Source: Haematococcus lacustris (lineage: Eukaryota; Chlorophyta; Chlorophyceae; Chlamydomonadales; Haematococcaceae). From it: 64,000 nucleotides of DNA. The DNA lies in NCBI GenBank assembly GCA_030144725.1, contig JASKMD010000003.1:13190376-13254375 (forward strand), given 5' to 3'. This document shows positions 22,082 to 34,700 of the stretch, piece after piece; position 1 is the first letter of the stretch; each line of letters begins with the position of its first letter. The position numbers were made by a program, and so were the translations under genes. The notes under the pieces were generated by a model, which was given only the letters and a program-made list of their open reading frames with translations, was not told the DNA's origin and searched no databases.

Positions 22082-23644
22082 TCAGGGCCTCCCAACTCTG
22101 ATGTTTTGGCATGTAAGACCGTTACATGCGACCGATTGCTCCAGGAGTAGGCCGATGGCTTTAGCCCCGCGCGGCATTGCTTAAACGCGGACTCTAGTTA
22201 CGGCAGCAACCAGTAGCTGCTTCGATTGTGGTCGGCAGGGTGGTTGGGATCCGCCGGCCACCCTCAAGACATCGCGCAGTGCAGGCGTGCTCTTAGTGCT
22301 CTACGTATAGGCGCTGCTGCCAGCCCGCGAGGTGAGGTGCACGCAGCAGTTGCCACCTATCCCGCGCCAGCAAAGGTTACCCGACGAACATGTGATGATG
22401 CAGGAGTGTCCGAGTACACCATGGCACACCTAAATGGCTTTTCCAAGCTTCAGCTGCGGCTCCGTTGAGCAGGTAGGATTTGCAGCCATAATAGCAAATC
22501 CAGCCAAAACTCAGAGAGATGTCTTATTTTTGTGATGATTGCGAATTCAAAGGCTACTCTACTCATATGCCCAGATGCGACAGAAGAATCAATATTACTC
22601 TCAAAGCTCAGTGAGCCTTAGCGTGTCAATTGCAGGAGCCCAAGCACCACATACCCTTCCTGCCCACAGTACCTGCAAGCACCCCACAGCCCCGCAACCA
22701 GGAGTGTGACACGCACACGGGGGGGTACACAGCTGAGTACATCCTGAGCCGTGAGCGCCTGCTCTGCCTCCCAGGCGTCTCAGCAGAACAGTTGGGCACC
22801 CTGTGCACTGCTGTCGTTGGGGCTGTTTTCCCTGGAGCTGATCCAGGCCGGCAGGCCAGCGCCACCACCCACCGGCGCAACCATGACTTGCTCCAGTCCT
22901 ACATACACGAGGCTCACACAGGTTGGTAAGGGGTAGGGGCCATGGCATGGCATGGCATGCCATTGCAAGGATGTTAGCTTCACACATGGCCACGCTTCAC
23001 ATGGGGGGCTGGCAGCACCACACACTAGAGGGGGGTGGCCAGGCCACATGGGTCACATGGCCAGGCAGCAGGCAGGCAGGAACGTGTGCAAAGTCTAAAC
23101 TACTTGTGTGTGCCCATGTGATTGCAGTCTGGCTGAGGCGAGCAACACCCTGGTGGCAGGCTGGCAGAAGGCCGTGCAGAAGCACATTGCTGAGCGTGGC
23201 AGCCCCACCGGGCATAGGGTGTTGCCATAGGGCTCTGCTTTGTTGCCATGGGCGTGTAGCTAATGGACAAGAGACCAGGCCTAACTATGGAGTGTACAGA
23301 TCTTGCCCTGCCATGGGGTGCTAGTATGGGGCTTTGTTGTGGCCATAAGGCAAGAGTTGCAGCTGCTACTACCACATCTGCGATGGGTGCTTGCAGTCCT
23401 ACTAGATGTTGCCTTTAGATACTTGTTGCTCATCTACTGTACCCAGCCAGTGGGGTATGCACGTTGTGGCATGCACCTACGGCATGGATTGATGCTAAAG
23501 CAAAAGTTGTTGTTCGTTAACAAACTCAGGCCAGGGGCCTGGGGCCTTTGCTATGGAGTTTACAGGCCGGCAGGTGCGAGTGGGGCCAGATGGGAGGACA
23601 CGAGGTGCGAGGGAGTGCAGCAGGTCATGACACCGTGAACCTGA
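22082..23644 (+). mobile_element. transposon in EGF exon, copy A, cut by gap
   Basis: Begins TCAGGGCCTCCCAAC directly after CGCCAAG. It is identical in layout to 32600-34162. The right end is missing because the contig stops here. Confidence 0.8.
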
Positions 23645-24144
23645 NNNNNNNNNNNNNNNNNNNNNNNNNNNNNNNNNNNNNNNNNNNNNNNNNNNNNNNN
23701 NNNNNNNNNNNNNNNNNNNNNNNNNNNNNNNNNNNNNNNNNNNNNNNNNNNNNNNNNNNNNNNNNNNNNNNNNNNNNNNNNNNNNNNNNNNNNNNNNNNN
23801 NNNNNNNNNNNNNNNNNNNNNNNNNNNNNNNNNNNNNNNNNNNNNNNNNNNNNNNNNNNNNNNNNNNNNNNNNNNNNNNNNNNNNNNNNNNNNNNNNNNN
23901 NNNNNNNNNNNNNNNNNNNNNNNNNNNNNNNNNNNNNNNNNNNNNNNNNNNNNNNNNNNNNNNNNNNNNNNNNNNNNNNNNNNNNNNNNNNNNNNNNNNN
24001 NNNNNNNNNNNNNNNNNNNNNNNNNNNNNNNNNNNNNNNNNNNNNNNNNNNNNNNNNNNNNNNNNNNNNNNNNNNNNNNNNNNNNNNNNNNNNNNNNNNN
24101 NNNNNNNNNNNNNNNNNNNNNNNNNNNNNNNNNNNNNNNNNNNN
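23645..24144. other. assembly gap, 500 N
   Basis: Exactly 500 N, a fixed-length placeholder. It joins two contig ends that carry the same 10 kb. Confidence 0.99.
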
Positions 24145-24327
24145 CGCTATGGCTTGCTGCATCAACTTACTGCTGCGTGGCATTTTCAATGAAAGTGCGG
24201 CTTTACACCGTTACGGCAGTGCAGCCAGAGAATGTTTTTATACTTTGCGGCTTGCTGGGTGGTCGTAGGCCAGTGGAAGGTCTAGCACTTGTCACCTGCC
24301 GCCTGGTCCTGTGCGCCCTCCTGCCAG

Positions 24328-27300
24328 GTGGCTGTGGGTGTGGCGGGGCAGCTGCTGGCCAACAGCACCTGGCAGGATGCTGGGCTGGGCCTGCCAGTGA
24401 ATGTGGAGAACACCCTGAGCAGCCGCTGGGCGGTGCCAGCATCCCTCGCGTCAGGTGGGAGCACCAGGGGCCCCGCAGCTCAGGGCAGACAAGGCAGCTG
24501 GAGCCAGCTTGGCAACCTGACCTGGCACTGAGCACTCACACTTGGCCACCCTCTCCTTACTACCCTCCCTTCTCCCCTGCCATGGAAGACACCTTCACCC
24601 TTCCTACCACCCCATCCCCTCCACCCCCCAATCCCACCCCAACCCTACCCATGCAGTGCAGTGCTGGAGGATGAGGATAAGAGGACTGGGAAAGGAAGAG
24701 GGACCTAGTGGGGAAATATGCTATTGTGTAAGCCTGTGGTGGTGGCTGTTGCTCCACAGGCCAGTACCTGCTGAAGCTGACCTCCAGCGCCACACCAGCC
24801 AACCAGGACGTGCTGGCCACCCCGCTGGTGGTGCAAGGCACTGTGGGCTACGAGCTCACCCTGCTGCCCGTGGGCCTTGGCGCTGGCTTAGGGACGGCTG
24901 CTTCCCTTCAGGTGTGATGCAGCCATGCAAGCAAGCTCAGAGTCAGCCTATCGCAACACAAACACTCTGATACAGCCACGCATCACACCTCGTCTCACAC
25001 CTGGTCACAAACCTAGCCGCACACCCACCTCGTGTCTCTGCCTACCGCCCCTGCTATGCAGCTGGTGGTGTATGGCACCCACGGCCAAACCGCTGCCATC
25101 AACCTGAGCCTGGGCACTGCCTGGAGTGTGGGCGGTGGCGCCCGGTCCCTGGCCCTGCAGGGGTTGGATGTGGGGCTGGTGCAGCGCTTGGGCATCACCC
25201 TGCCCGCCTCTGCCTCCCTCAACGCGGCGGCTGCTGTGCTGCACAGCCTTGGGAGGACGTATGAGGTACGCCCTGCCTACCTGCCCTGATGTTTGCGCCG
25301 CCTGCCAACTCTGGTCATCACCGCCACCATCACCACCACCAGCACCCCAATGGCGTTACCTGCACCGAACCTGCTGGTGTTGGCTGCAGGCAGGCCTGAA
25401 CTCACCTCTGACTGGCACCGGGTCTGAGGTGCTGCTGTCAACCTGCGGAGCATACAGCCGCAGCTGCTTTGCCTGCACTGCCGTCCCTGGCTGCGGCTGG
25501 TGCCAGTCTACTGGGCAGTGCATGGCCACAGGCGCAGGTGGCAGCAGCAGCAGTGGCCCTGCCGCGGGGGACTGTCCCGCTGCTGCCTGGGCGCCTCAAG
25601 CTTCACAGTGCAATGACGCCTGCCTGCAGCTGCTCACCTGTGACACCTGCCTCAACGTGCTGGGCTGCGGCTGGTGTGCAAGCAGCTGCAGCTGCAGGAG
25701 CAGCAACGCGGATGTATCTGGGCCGGCACTGCCAGGTGAGGGGGTGGTGGTAGGTGTTGCTGGGCAGGTGTCGTTCCTTTCCCTCCTCCCGTACTTTGGT
25801 GGCGTGTGCTGTGACTAGTACAGCTGCTACTGCTGTTGCGTGGCCACAGGGGCATGCCCAACCGCAAGCTTCCTGCCTCAATTGGCGATCGGCGAAGTAT
25901 GTGGGACGCGAGCTGGAGACTCGTGCGTGTCGACACCTGCGTTGCGAGCGGTTGCAACTGTAGCCGTTAACATGGACAGCGGCTCGCCAAGCCTTCGCCT
26001 TGACGGTACCGGGTCGACGCCGTGCTCCACTTGCGCGACCGCCGCGTGCGGGACCAATAGTGTGTGTGTTGCCATGGGGGTCACGGCCACCTGCGTCTGC
26101 ACCAACGGTTATTCTGGTGCGTGGCACAAGCTGATGCCACCGCCGTCGCTGCTGCCGTTGTTGTTGCCACCGCCGTCACTGCTGCCGCCGTTGCTGCTGC
26201 TTTGGAAAGTTGCGGCGATGGGTTTGTCGTCATCCCATCCCTCATCACACGGCTTCGCCCTCCCCTCCTGTAAGTTGGCCGACGGGCTGGTTCGCTGGCT
26301 GTGCAGGTGCCGACTGCTCCCAACCCCCTGGGCCTTGCTTTGGCGTGACCTGCAACGGGCAAGGCGTGTGCATGCAGCGTGGCCCCACAGCGGTGTGCGC
26401 CTGCCGCGTAGGCTTCAGTGGAGCGGACTGCAGCATAGCAGCCTCACCACCGCCCCCTGCCACTGCGCCTTCCCCCTCCCCCTTCCCAGTAAGCCTCCTG
26501 ATGCAATGCCCTCCTTCGGATGGGATGAGCAGCCATACATGCAGCAGAGCACCACACTGCTCCTACGTGACTGAATTTGCTCTGCGTGCCGCGCTTTGAC
26601 CCCAACCCTGACATTGCCAAGAAACATCTGCATGTGTGGTCTGCTTTACCATGGCATTGTGTGTGCAGGCAGGCCGCCTGCCATGCCTGCACACAGGTTG
26701 GCTCAGGAGTTTGCTGCATGCACTTCAGTCTGCCTTCTCACATTATCTCCTCACTTGTGCTCCTGACAGTGTGTGTGATGGCGTGCGTGTTGCGCTTGTG
26801 CGCTTGTGCAGCCGCTTCCACGGCCTCCCCCTCCGTCCCCACCCCCCTCCCCTTCTCCTAGCCCCCCCAGCTCCCCGCCGCCCCCTCCGCCCCCTCAGTG
26901 CGGCAGCCCAGTGGGAGCTGGCTGCAACGGGAGAGGCACTTGTGGAGCCCAGGCACCCGTCTGTGGCTGTGATGCCGGCTGGGGCGACCCCTACAACTGC
27001 GGCTATAAGAACCAGCTTAGTAAGTCAGTCAAACATATCTCTAGCGTATGCCTCACACACGCTGCTGGTCAGGTTTCGGCTGCATGGAAGAGTTAGATGC
27101 TCGTCTGTGCCTAGTGCTTGCCATTTGCATGGCACACTCATACATCAATGGTATCTTTCCTAAGGGCTGCCATGCACTAGCAAGGGAAGATGTGATGGAG
27201 CTCTTCAGCATCAGCATCAGCATCAGCATCATGCTGCCGGTGTGCAACAGTTTTACCCATCCATGCCATTGTGGGCCAATCATGATACAGCCATGCTGGT

Positions 27301-30300
27301 TTCCTACCGCTAGTGCACTGCACATCTCATATCTAGGCAACCTCATGCATGTGCAATCCTTGCCTGTGCATGAAACACCTAGATAGGTGCAGACTTCCTT
27401 GCATCACTCCATTTTCATGGGAAACCACAGACAATACAGTATTGTGTGCCAAACATACAAAGTCAGGATTATTATCTTCTCATTCCAGGCAATGTCATGA
27501 TAACTGCAATTTCATCGGAACCTCATTCCAGAACCTCAACAACAGGTTGTGCATTAGAATGGGTAAGATAGATGGGCCAGTTTCAAGACGTGGCTCTCTA
27601 AGAATATTCATCTCATCCGCAAACACTCATGCAATACCAAACAAACAAATTATTGCAGCACTCCCGGTTGTTCTCGGGGATGTAAGAGTGGTATAGAAAG
27701 GTGCTCCAGACAGTACAGTTTGGACTGCCAAACATACGTTTCTAGCATCATCATTTTCTCGTTTTGAGCAATACTATGTTTTTGCGCTTTTAAGAAAGTT
27801 ATGTGGCTCTCTAAGGACCCAGTAACGGGTCACCCGAGCTGTATTCAGATTGGTGTAGTAGACATTTTGGACAACGTTCCCTGCTCGTCTGCAAACACTT
27901 ATGGAATATTAAACAACCCCGCGCCTACAGTCAACCCAAATGGCTACGTTACTACGTTACTTCAATCACAATGTGTGATTGGATATGTGACTGAAGCACT
28001 AGGGTCCTGCGTGTAGGCCTGCTACACCTCTCCACCAAGCCCTCCACACATTGCAAACAGCATCAGTGCTGATTTCCATATAATTCAGGCTGCAACCAAG
28101 ACTCAGGAACCAAGGAACAAAATAGGAATCAGGAAGTCACCAGCAGCAGATTCTAGATCAGAAAGTCAGTTGAACTGCAAGGGCAGCTGACACAGCTCGT
28201 GCAAAACCATCGAGCCTGCCCAACCTCGTTTCCATATGCTCCTGCTGGCCTGATGAACACTGCTGATGATGGATCCTGATGATGGATGCTGGTAGTTGAG
28301 GGCTTGACATGTACCATAGTGCACCAAATGAGCCAGCCTCCTACCACACAACATATGAGCAGTTTCACAACAGTGTGATGGCAGTGGGCCAGTGTGATGC
28401 CTCGACCGCCTCATCTCAACCATAGGTGCATTGGTGCTGGCAGGCCTGTCGTGACTGCCTCTGATGCCCCTGCACTGCCTCCCTGCCTTCCGTGACCCTG
28501 GCCGCAGGCAGTGGGTGGGACTGCTTCTGCCAGTGCCCCACCAACCAACGCGAGTGCAACCTATCAGGCTCTTGCAGGTGGTGCATCACTCCGGACTACA
28601 ACTCCGGCTGCGTGCCGAAGAGCCAGGTGGGCTGAGTAGGCACGGCACTGGCTGGTCAGGTCTGCTCAGGTCCTGACCTTGACCCTTGTTAAGGAGCTGC
28701 ACTGGACATTCATGCTAGGTCAGGCTCATGGCCCTCCCCAAGCCTTGGACTCCCTCTCCGCCTTTAGCTGCCAGGCTGCAGTGTGATGTGGTCCAGCCAC
28801 CTGCCCTGTGTAGGTCCACTGCGGGGCACCCGCTGGGATGTGGGTGGTGCCCGGCATTGCTGCTCAAGTGCTCTGCTGCCAGCCTAGCTCTAAATTGGCA
28901 ATAGGGTTGGGCTCCTGGTTAGGGCCCACAGAGTGGCATAGAACCTGGCTTGAAGCCTTGAGACAGATCTCAGGCTTTCAATGTTGCTGGTTGGCGGTAC
29001 CGGGCTGTGCTCCCTCATGTTGGCAATGTGACCACCCCCTCCCAGCCCTTTCCCTCCCACCCCTCCGCCTCCCAGCCCTCCCCCTCCCAGCCCTCCCCAT
29101 CCCAGCCCTCCCCCTCCCAGCATTCCCCCTCCCTCTCCCCCTCTGTCAGGCAGAAAACGACCTCAGCCGTAAGGGCATCACTTCGTCTCAACGTATCACG
29201 GCATGCAGCGCAGCTCAATGTTTCCTGTATTGGGTACAACAGGCTTTACACACCTGTGCATGTGATTGCCATGCAGCCATGCCCTGTGTTGGGTACAACA
29301 GGCTGTGCATGTGTTTGCCATGCAGCCATGCCCAAGCATGCGTCGTCGCCTGCTCACCCCCAGCAGCAGTGTGGATCCAAGACAGGTGGCACGCAGCCTG
29401 CAGCAGTCGCCATCCACCTGCTACACTTGGAGTATGACTCAGAGTCCAGCTGAAGACACCGCTGTGATACAAGGTGGGCTTAGCACTACACAACACCTTC
29501 ATACAGGCTGTTGCACGCCAGGGAACAGAAGGCTGGCCTGTTTGTAGGTCTGAGGGACACCTGGTGTTTGATGAGAGCGTCACAATGATCAGTGAGGCTG
29601 TGATTGCAGCTGAAGCAAGGCAGCTAGATGACTTGCAACAGTGTTGCACTTGCTCTCCTTAAACAGTGCTCCCGTCGCTGCAGCGAGTAAACATGTTGTA
29701 GTTGCTCCTTCTGGCACTTGCAGCACCCTTGGACACAATCACCAATGTGGTGGGAGTACTGCCGGGGATCTACACCTTTCAGCTCAGTGTGTTGGACAAC
29801 TCAGGCGGCATGGCCATCACCAGTGTGACTGCCGTCATAGAAGCTTCAAATCCGACATCACCCATTCCCCCCAGCCCCTCGACAGCTCCACCTTTTCCAC
29901 CACCTCCTACCCCTTCACCCGTACCATCCACAGCTCATTCCCCATCCCCACCCCCTCCTTCCCCACCAAAGGCATCCCCCCCTCATTCCCCCCCTCCTCC
30001 TCCTCCCCCTTTACCTGTTCCAGCCCCTCCCCCCCCCACACCTTCACCTCCACCTCCTCCCTCGCCACCCAGATCACTCCCTCCCTCCCCTCCGCCACCC
30101 AGATCACCCCCTCTCTCCTCTCCGCCATCCAGATCACCCCCTCCCTCCCCTCCTCCACCCAGATCACCCCCACCCTCCTCTCCGCCACCCAGATCACCCC
30201 CTCCCTCCCCTCGTCCACCTAGATCACCCCCTCCCTCCTCTCAGCCACCCAGATCACCCCCTCCCTCCTCTCCGCCACCCAGATCACCCCCTCCCTCCTC

Positions 30301-30766
30301 TCCGCCACCCAGATCACCCCCTCCCTCCTCCCCGCCACCCAGATCACCCCCTCCCTCCCCTCCGCCACCCAGATCACCCCCACCCTCCTCTCCGCCACCC
30401 AGATCACCCCCTCCCTCCCCCCGTCCACCTAGATCACCCCCTCCCTCCTCTCCGCCACCCAGATCACCCCCTCCCTCCCCTCCGCCACCCAGATCACCCC
30501 CACCCTCCTCTCCGCCACCCAGATCACCCCCTCCCTCCCCTCGTCCACCCAGATCACCCCCTCCCTCCTCTCCGCCACCCAGATCACCCCCTCCCTCCCC
30601 TCGTCCACCCAGATCACCCCCTCCCTCCCCTCCGCCACCCAGATCACCCCCACCCTCCTCTCCGCCACCCAGATCACCCCCTCCCTCACATCGTCCACCC
30701 AGATCACCCCCTCCCTCCTCTCCGCCATCCAGATCACCCCCTCCCTCCCCTCGCCCACCCAGATAA
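24328..30766 (+). CDS. copy B of receptor block 1: Kre9-like, PSI, EGF, PKD, stalk
   Basis: Exons at 24328-24454, 24760-24911, 25062-25265, 25390-25735, 25850-26116, 26307-26488, 26812-27019, 28508-28626, 29367-29473 and 29724-30766 mirror those of copy A by +10518. The stalk again ends at a TAA at 30764-30766, so the stop is not a sequencing error of one copy. Amino-acid changes cluster in exon 25062-25265. If the two copies are alleles or contig overlap, this is not an extra gene. Confidence 0.6.
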
Positions 30767-31114
30767 CGCCCTCCCTCCTCTCCGCCACCCAGATCACCCC
30801 CTCCCACAACTCCACTACTCAGATCACCCCTCCCTCCCCTCCTCCACTTGAATCACCACCACCATCCCCTCCCATCCCACCACCCACCACTCCACCTCCA
30901 CCCAAGCTGTAACAGTTCCCTGGCTTAGCTAGGATGAATGGATCATGCTGCATGTTTTCGTCGTAGGATCTCCATGCAGGATCTGTGAGATTTGAGTTTG
31001 GATGGACTTGAAAGGAGTTCCTTTTGTTTTCTGCACTTGTTTACACACCTTATCCCAGGACCATATTGTAAGCACAGTCACCTAACGCTATCTCTGCCGG
31101 ACATAGAGTTGCAG

Positions 31115-31630
31115 TCAGGCGCCCCCAACATGGGGTTGGTAACATGCATGCAATTACTCTCTCACTAGTGCATCGTTTTCGATAGCGTTTGTCACATTGG
31201 TAGCTGCAAATCAATGCGTGTCATCTGACCATCAGCGCAAGCCATTGGAGTCTTTGCTCGCGTACTGCCACATGTGCCCGCGAACAAATCACAGCGGCGA
31301 GACGAGTCTCCTTGGCACGGTGAGCCACATCGCTGTGACCCCATCTACCTAGCGTAGTGAGCTGGTTGTGCACAAATGGAATGTCCGGCCAACACCCAAC
31401 GCGATGCCTGCCGGGCTGTAGGTGTGGCTGCTGCTGACGGAAGCATATATTCATGTTCGTCTCTCGCCAAATACATCATTTGGGTCGGCGCACATTAAGG
31501 TATCACCGGGTTACACCCCCCCCTCGTCCACTGTGTCCTCCACTGTGTTGCACCGGCTGCACCTAGGGAACAAGCGACACGTAATGTTTGTTCATGACCC
31601 ATTGGCGCATCTATTGAAACAAATCGCTGC
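31115..31630 (-). mobile_element. truncated transposon end, copy B
   Basis: Same fragment as 20597-21112 with a few substitutions. Confidence 0.75.
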
Positions 31631-31734
31631 TATGTGCGCCACCATCCTGCTGTGTGCGCCACCTGCCATTCCTGCTCATCACCGCCATCACCGACACCAG
31701 CACCACCACCAGCACCACCCCAATGGCGTTACCA

Positions 31735-34700
31735 TTACTGCGCCTGGCGCCCGGTCCCTGGCCCTGCAGGGGTTGGATGTGGGGCTGGTGCAGCGCTTGG
31801 GCATCACCCTGCCCGCCTCAGCCTCCCTCAACGCGGCGGCTGCTGTGCTGCACAGCCTTGGGAGGACCTATGAGGTACGCCCTGCCTACCTGCCCTGATG
31901 TTTGCGCCGCCTGCCAACTCTGGTCATCACCGCCACCATCACCACCACCAGCACCCCAATGGCTTTACCTGCACTGCACCTGCTGGTGTTGGCTGCAGGC
32001 TGGCTTGAACTCACCTCTGACCGGCAATGGGGCTGAAGTGCTGTTGTTGACCTGCGGAGCATACAGCCGCAGCTGCTTTGCCTGCACTGCCGTCCCTGGC
32101 TGCGGCTGGTGCCAGGCTACAGGGCAGTGCATGGCCACAGGCGCAGGTGGCAGCAGCAGCAGTGGCCCTGCCGCGGGGGACTGTCCCGCTGCTACCTGGG
32201 CGCCTCAAGCTTCACAGTGCAGTGACGCCTGCCTGCAGCTGCTCACCTGTGACACCTGCCTCAACGTGCTGGGCTGTGGCTGGTGTGCAAGCATCTGCAG
32301 CTGCAGGAGCAGCAATGCGGATGTATCTGGGCCGGCACTGCCAGGTGAGGGGTGGTGGTGGGGGCTGCTGGGCAGGTGTCGTTCCTTTCCCTCCTCCCAT
32401 ACTTTGGTGGCGTGTGGTGCGACTGGTACAGCTGCTACTGCTGTTGCTTGGCCACAGGGGCATGCCCAACCGCAAGCTTCCTGCCTCAATTGGCGATCGG
32501 CGAAGTATGTGGGACGCGAGCTGGAGACTCGTGCGTGTCGACACCTGCGCTGCGAGCGGTTGCAACTGTCACCGTCAGCATGGACAGCGGCTCGCCAAGT
32601 CAGGGCCTCCCAACTCTGATGTTTTGGCATGTAAGACCGTTACATGCGACCGATTGCTCCAGGAGTAGGCCGATGGCTTTAGCCCCGCGCGGCATTGCTT
32701 AAACGCGGACTCTAGTTACGGCAGCAACCAGTAGCTGCTTCGATTGTGGTCGGCAGGGTGGTTGGGATCCGCCGGCCACCCTCAAGACATCGCGCAGTGC
32801 AGGCGTGCTCTTAGTGCTCTACGTATAGGCGCTGCTGCCAGCCCGCGAGGTGAGGTGCACGCAGCAGTTGCCACCTATCCCGCGCCAGCAAAGGTTACCC
32901 GACGAACATGTGATGATGCAGGAGTGTCCGAGTACACCATGGCACACCTAAATGGCTTTTCCAAGCTTCAGCTGCGGCTCCGTTGAGCAGGTAGGATTTG
33001 CAGCCATAACAGCAAATCCAGCCAAAACTCAGAGAGATGTCTTATTTTTGTGATGATCGCGAATTCAAAGGCTACTCTACTCATATGCCCAGATGCGACA
33101 GAAGAATCAATATTACTCTCAAAGCTCAGTGAGCCTTAGCGTGTCAATTGCAGGAGCCCAAGCACCACATACCCTTCCTGCCCACAGTACCTGCAAGCAC
33201 CCCACAGCCCCGCAACCAGGAGTGTGACACGCACACGGGGGGGTACACAGCTGAGTACATCCTGAGCCGTGAGCGCCTGCTCTGCCTCCCAGGCGTCTCA
33301 GCAGAACAGTTGGGCACCCTGTGCACTGCTGTCGTTGGGGCTGTTTTCCCTGGAGCTGATCCAGGCCGGCAGGCCAGCGCCACCACCCACCGGCGCAACC
33401 ATGACTTGCTCCAGTCCTACATACACGAGGCTCACACAGGTTGGTAAGGGGTAGGGGCCATGGCATGGCATGGCATGCCATTGCAAGGATGTTAGCTTCA
33501 CACATGGCCACGCTTCACATGGGGGGCTGGCAGCACCACACACTAGAGGGGGGTGGCCAAGCCACATGGGTCACATGGCCAGGCAGCAGGCAGGCAGGAA
33601 CGTGTGCAAAGTCTAAACTACTTGTGTGTGCCCATGTGATTGCAGTCTGGCTGAGGCGAGCAACACCCTGGTGGCAGGCTGGCAGAAGGCCGTGCAGAAG
33701 CACATTGCTGAGCGTGGCAGCCCCACCGGGCATAGGGTGTTGCCATAGGGCTCTGCTTTGTTGCCATGGGCGTGTAGCTAATGGACAAGAGACCAGGCCT
33801 AACTATGGAGTGTACATATCTTGCCCTGCCATGGGGTGCTAGTATGGGGCTTTGTTGTGGCCATAAGGCAAGAGTTGCAGCTGCTACTACCACATCTGCG
33901 ATGGGTGCTTGCAGTCCTACTAGATGTTGCCTTTAGATACTTGTTGCTCATCTACTGTACCCAGCCAGTGGGGTATGCACGTTGTGGCATGCACCTACGG
34001 CATGGATTGATGCTAAAGCAAAAGTTGTTGTTCGTTAACAAACTCAGGCCAGGGGCCTGGGGCCTTTGCTATGGAGTTTACAGGCCGGCAGGTGCGAGTG
34101 GGGCCAGATGGGAGGACACGAGGTGCGAGGGAGTGCAGCAGGTCATGACACCGTGAACCTGAAGCACATGTCTCGGTGGTGATGTCCCAAAACGACGTAG
34201 CGACACAACGAAGGCTTCGCACCTACGCATATGCTCTTGCTACAACGAACAAAGCACATAACCAGGGGAACGAGCAGAAAAGGCTCAAGTATGAAGAGTC
34301 CCGCGGTCAGTTTGACTATCAGGCCACATAGTCTACTATAACAAGAAGTGAAGGGTGCACATATTGTCTTGATGAACCGCTAGAGCACACAACCACTCCG
34401 TCTCTCGCTTGACAGCGCGAGCGACACAAATGACGAGTGAAAGCTAATAGATGTTAAGAAATATGCGGCTGTTCTAGACGCAGCATCAGCAGTGGTGTGG
34501 GTGCGTTAAAGAAGCATTTCAGCTTCTTAGGTTTCAAACTCGCAATTCCGGCCATCGCAACACAAAGCGCGACTGCACACATACTTGCGTTTGCTTCATC
34601 ACGGCGTCATTAAGAAGGTCGAGGGTGGAGGAGGCGTGCATGGTGATATCTGCCCATAAAATGTAGGCCGGGTTCACGCCTAGGCAGTGCATCATATACA

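Larger units (their letters stand above)
13627..23644 (+). repeat. copy A of a 10,018-bp segment repeated at 24145-34162
   Basis: Every landmark here recurs exactly 10,518 bp downstream with no net insertion or deletion, and only scattered base changes. Copy A stops at the N gap and copy B begins right after it. The simplest reading is overlapping contig ends or haplotigs scaffolded in series. A real near-identical tandem duplication is the alternative. Confidence 0.9.
24145..34162 (+). repeat. copy B of the 10,018-bp segment
   Basis: Same order and spacing as 13627-23644; the sequence then continues without a break at 34163. Differences are substitutions only, with a dense cluster at about 25080-25150. 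Confidence 0.9.

Noticed and set aside
23548..24192. Open frames crossing the N gap
   Set aside because: They consist mainly of unknown residues; the same applies at 42440-43467.
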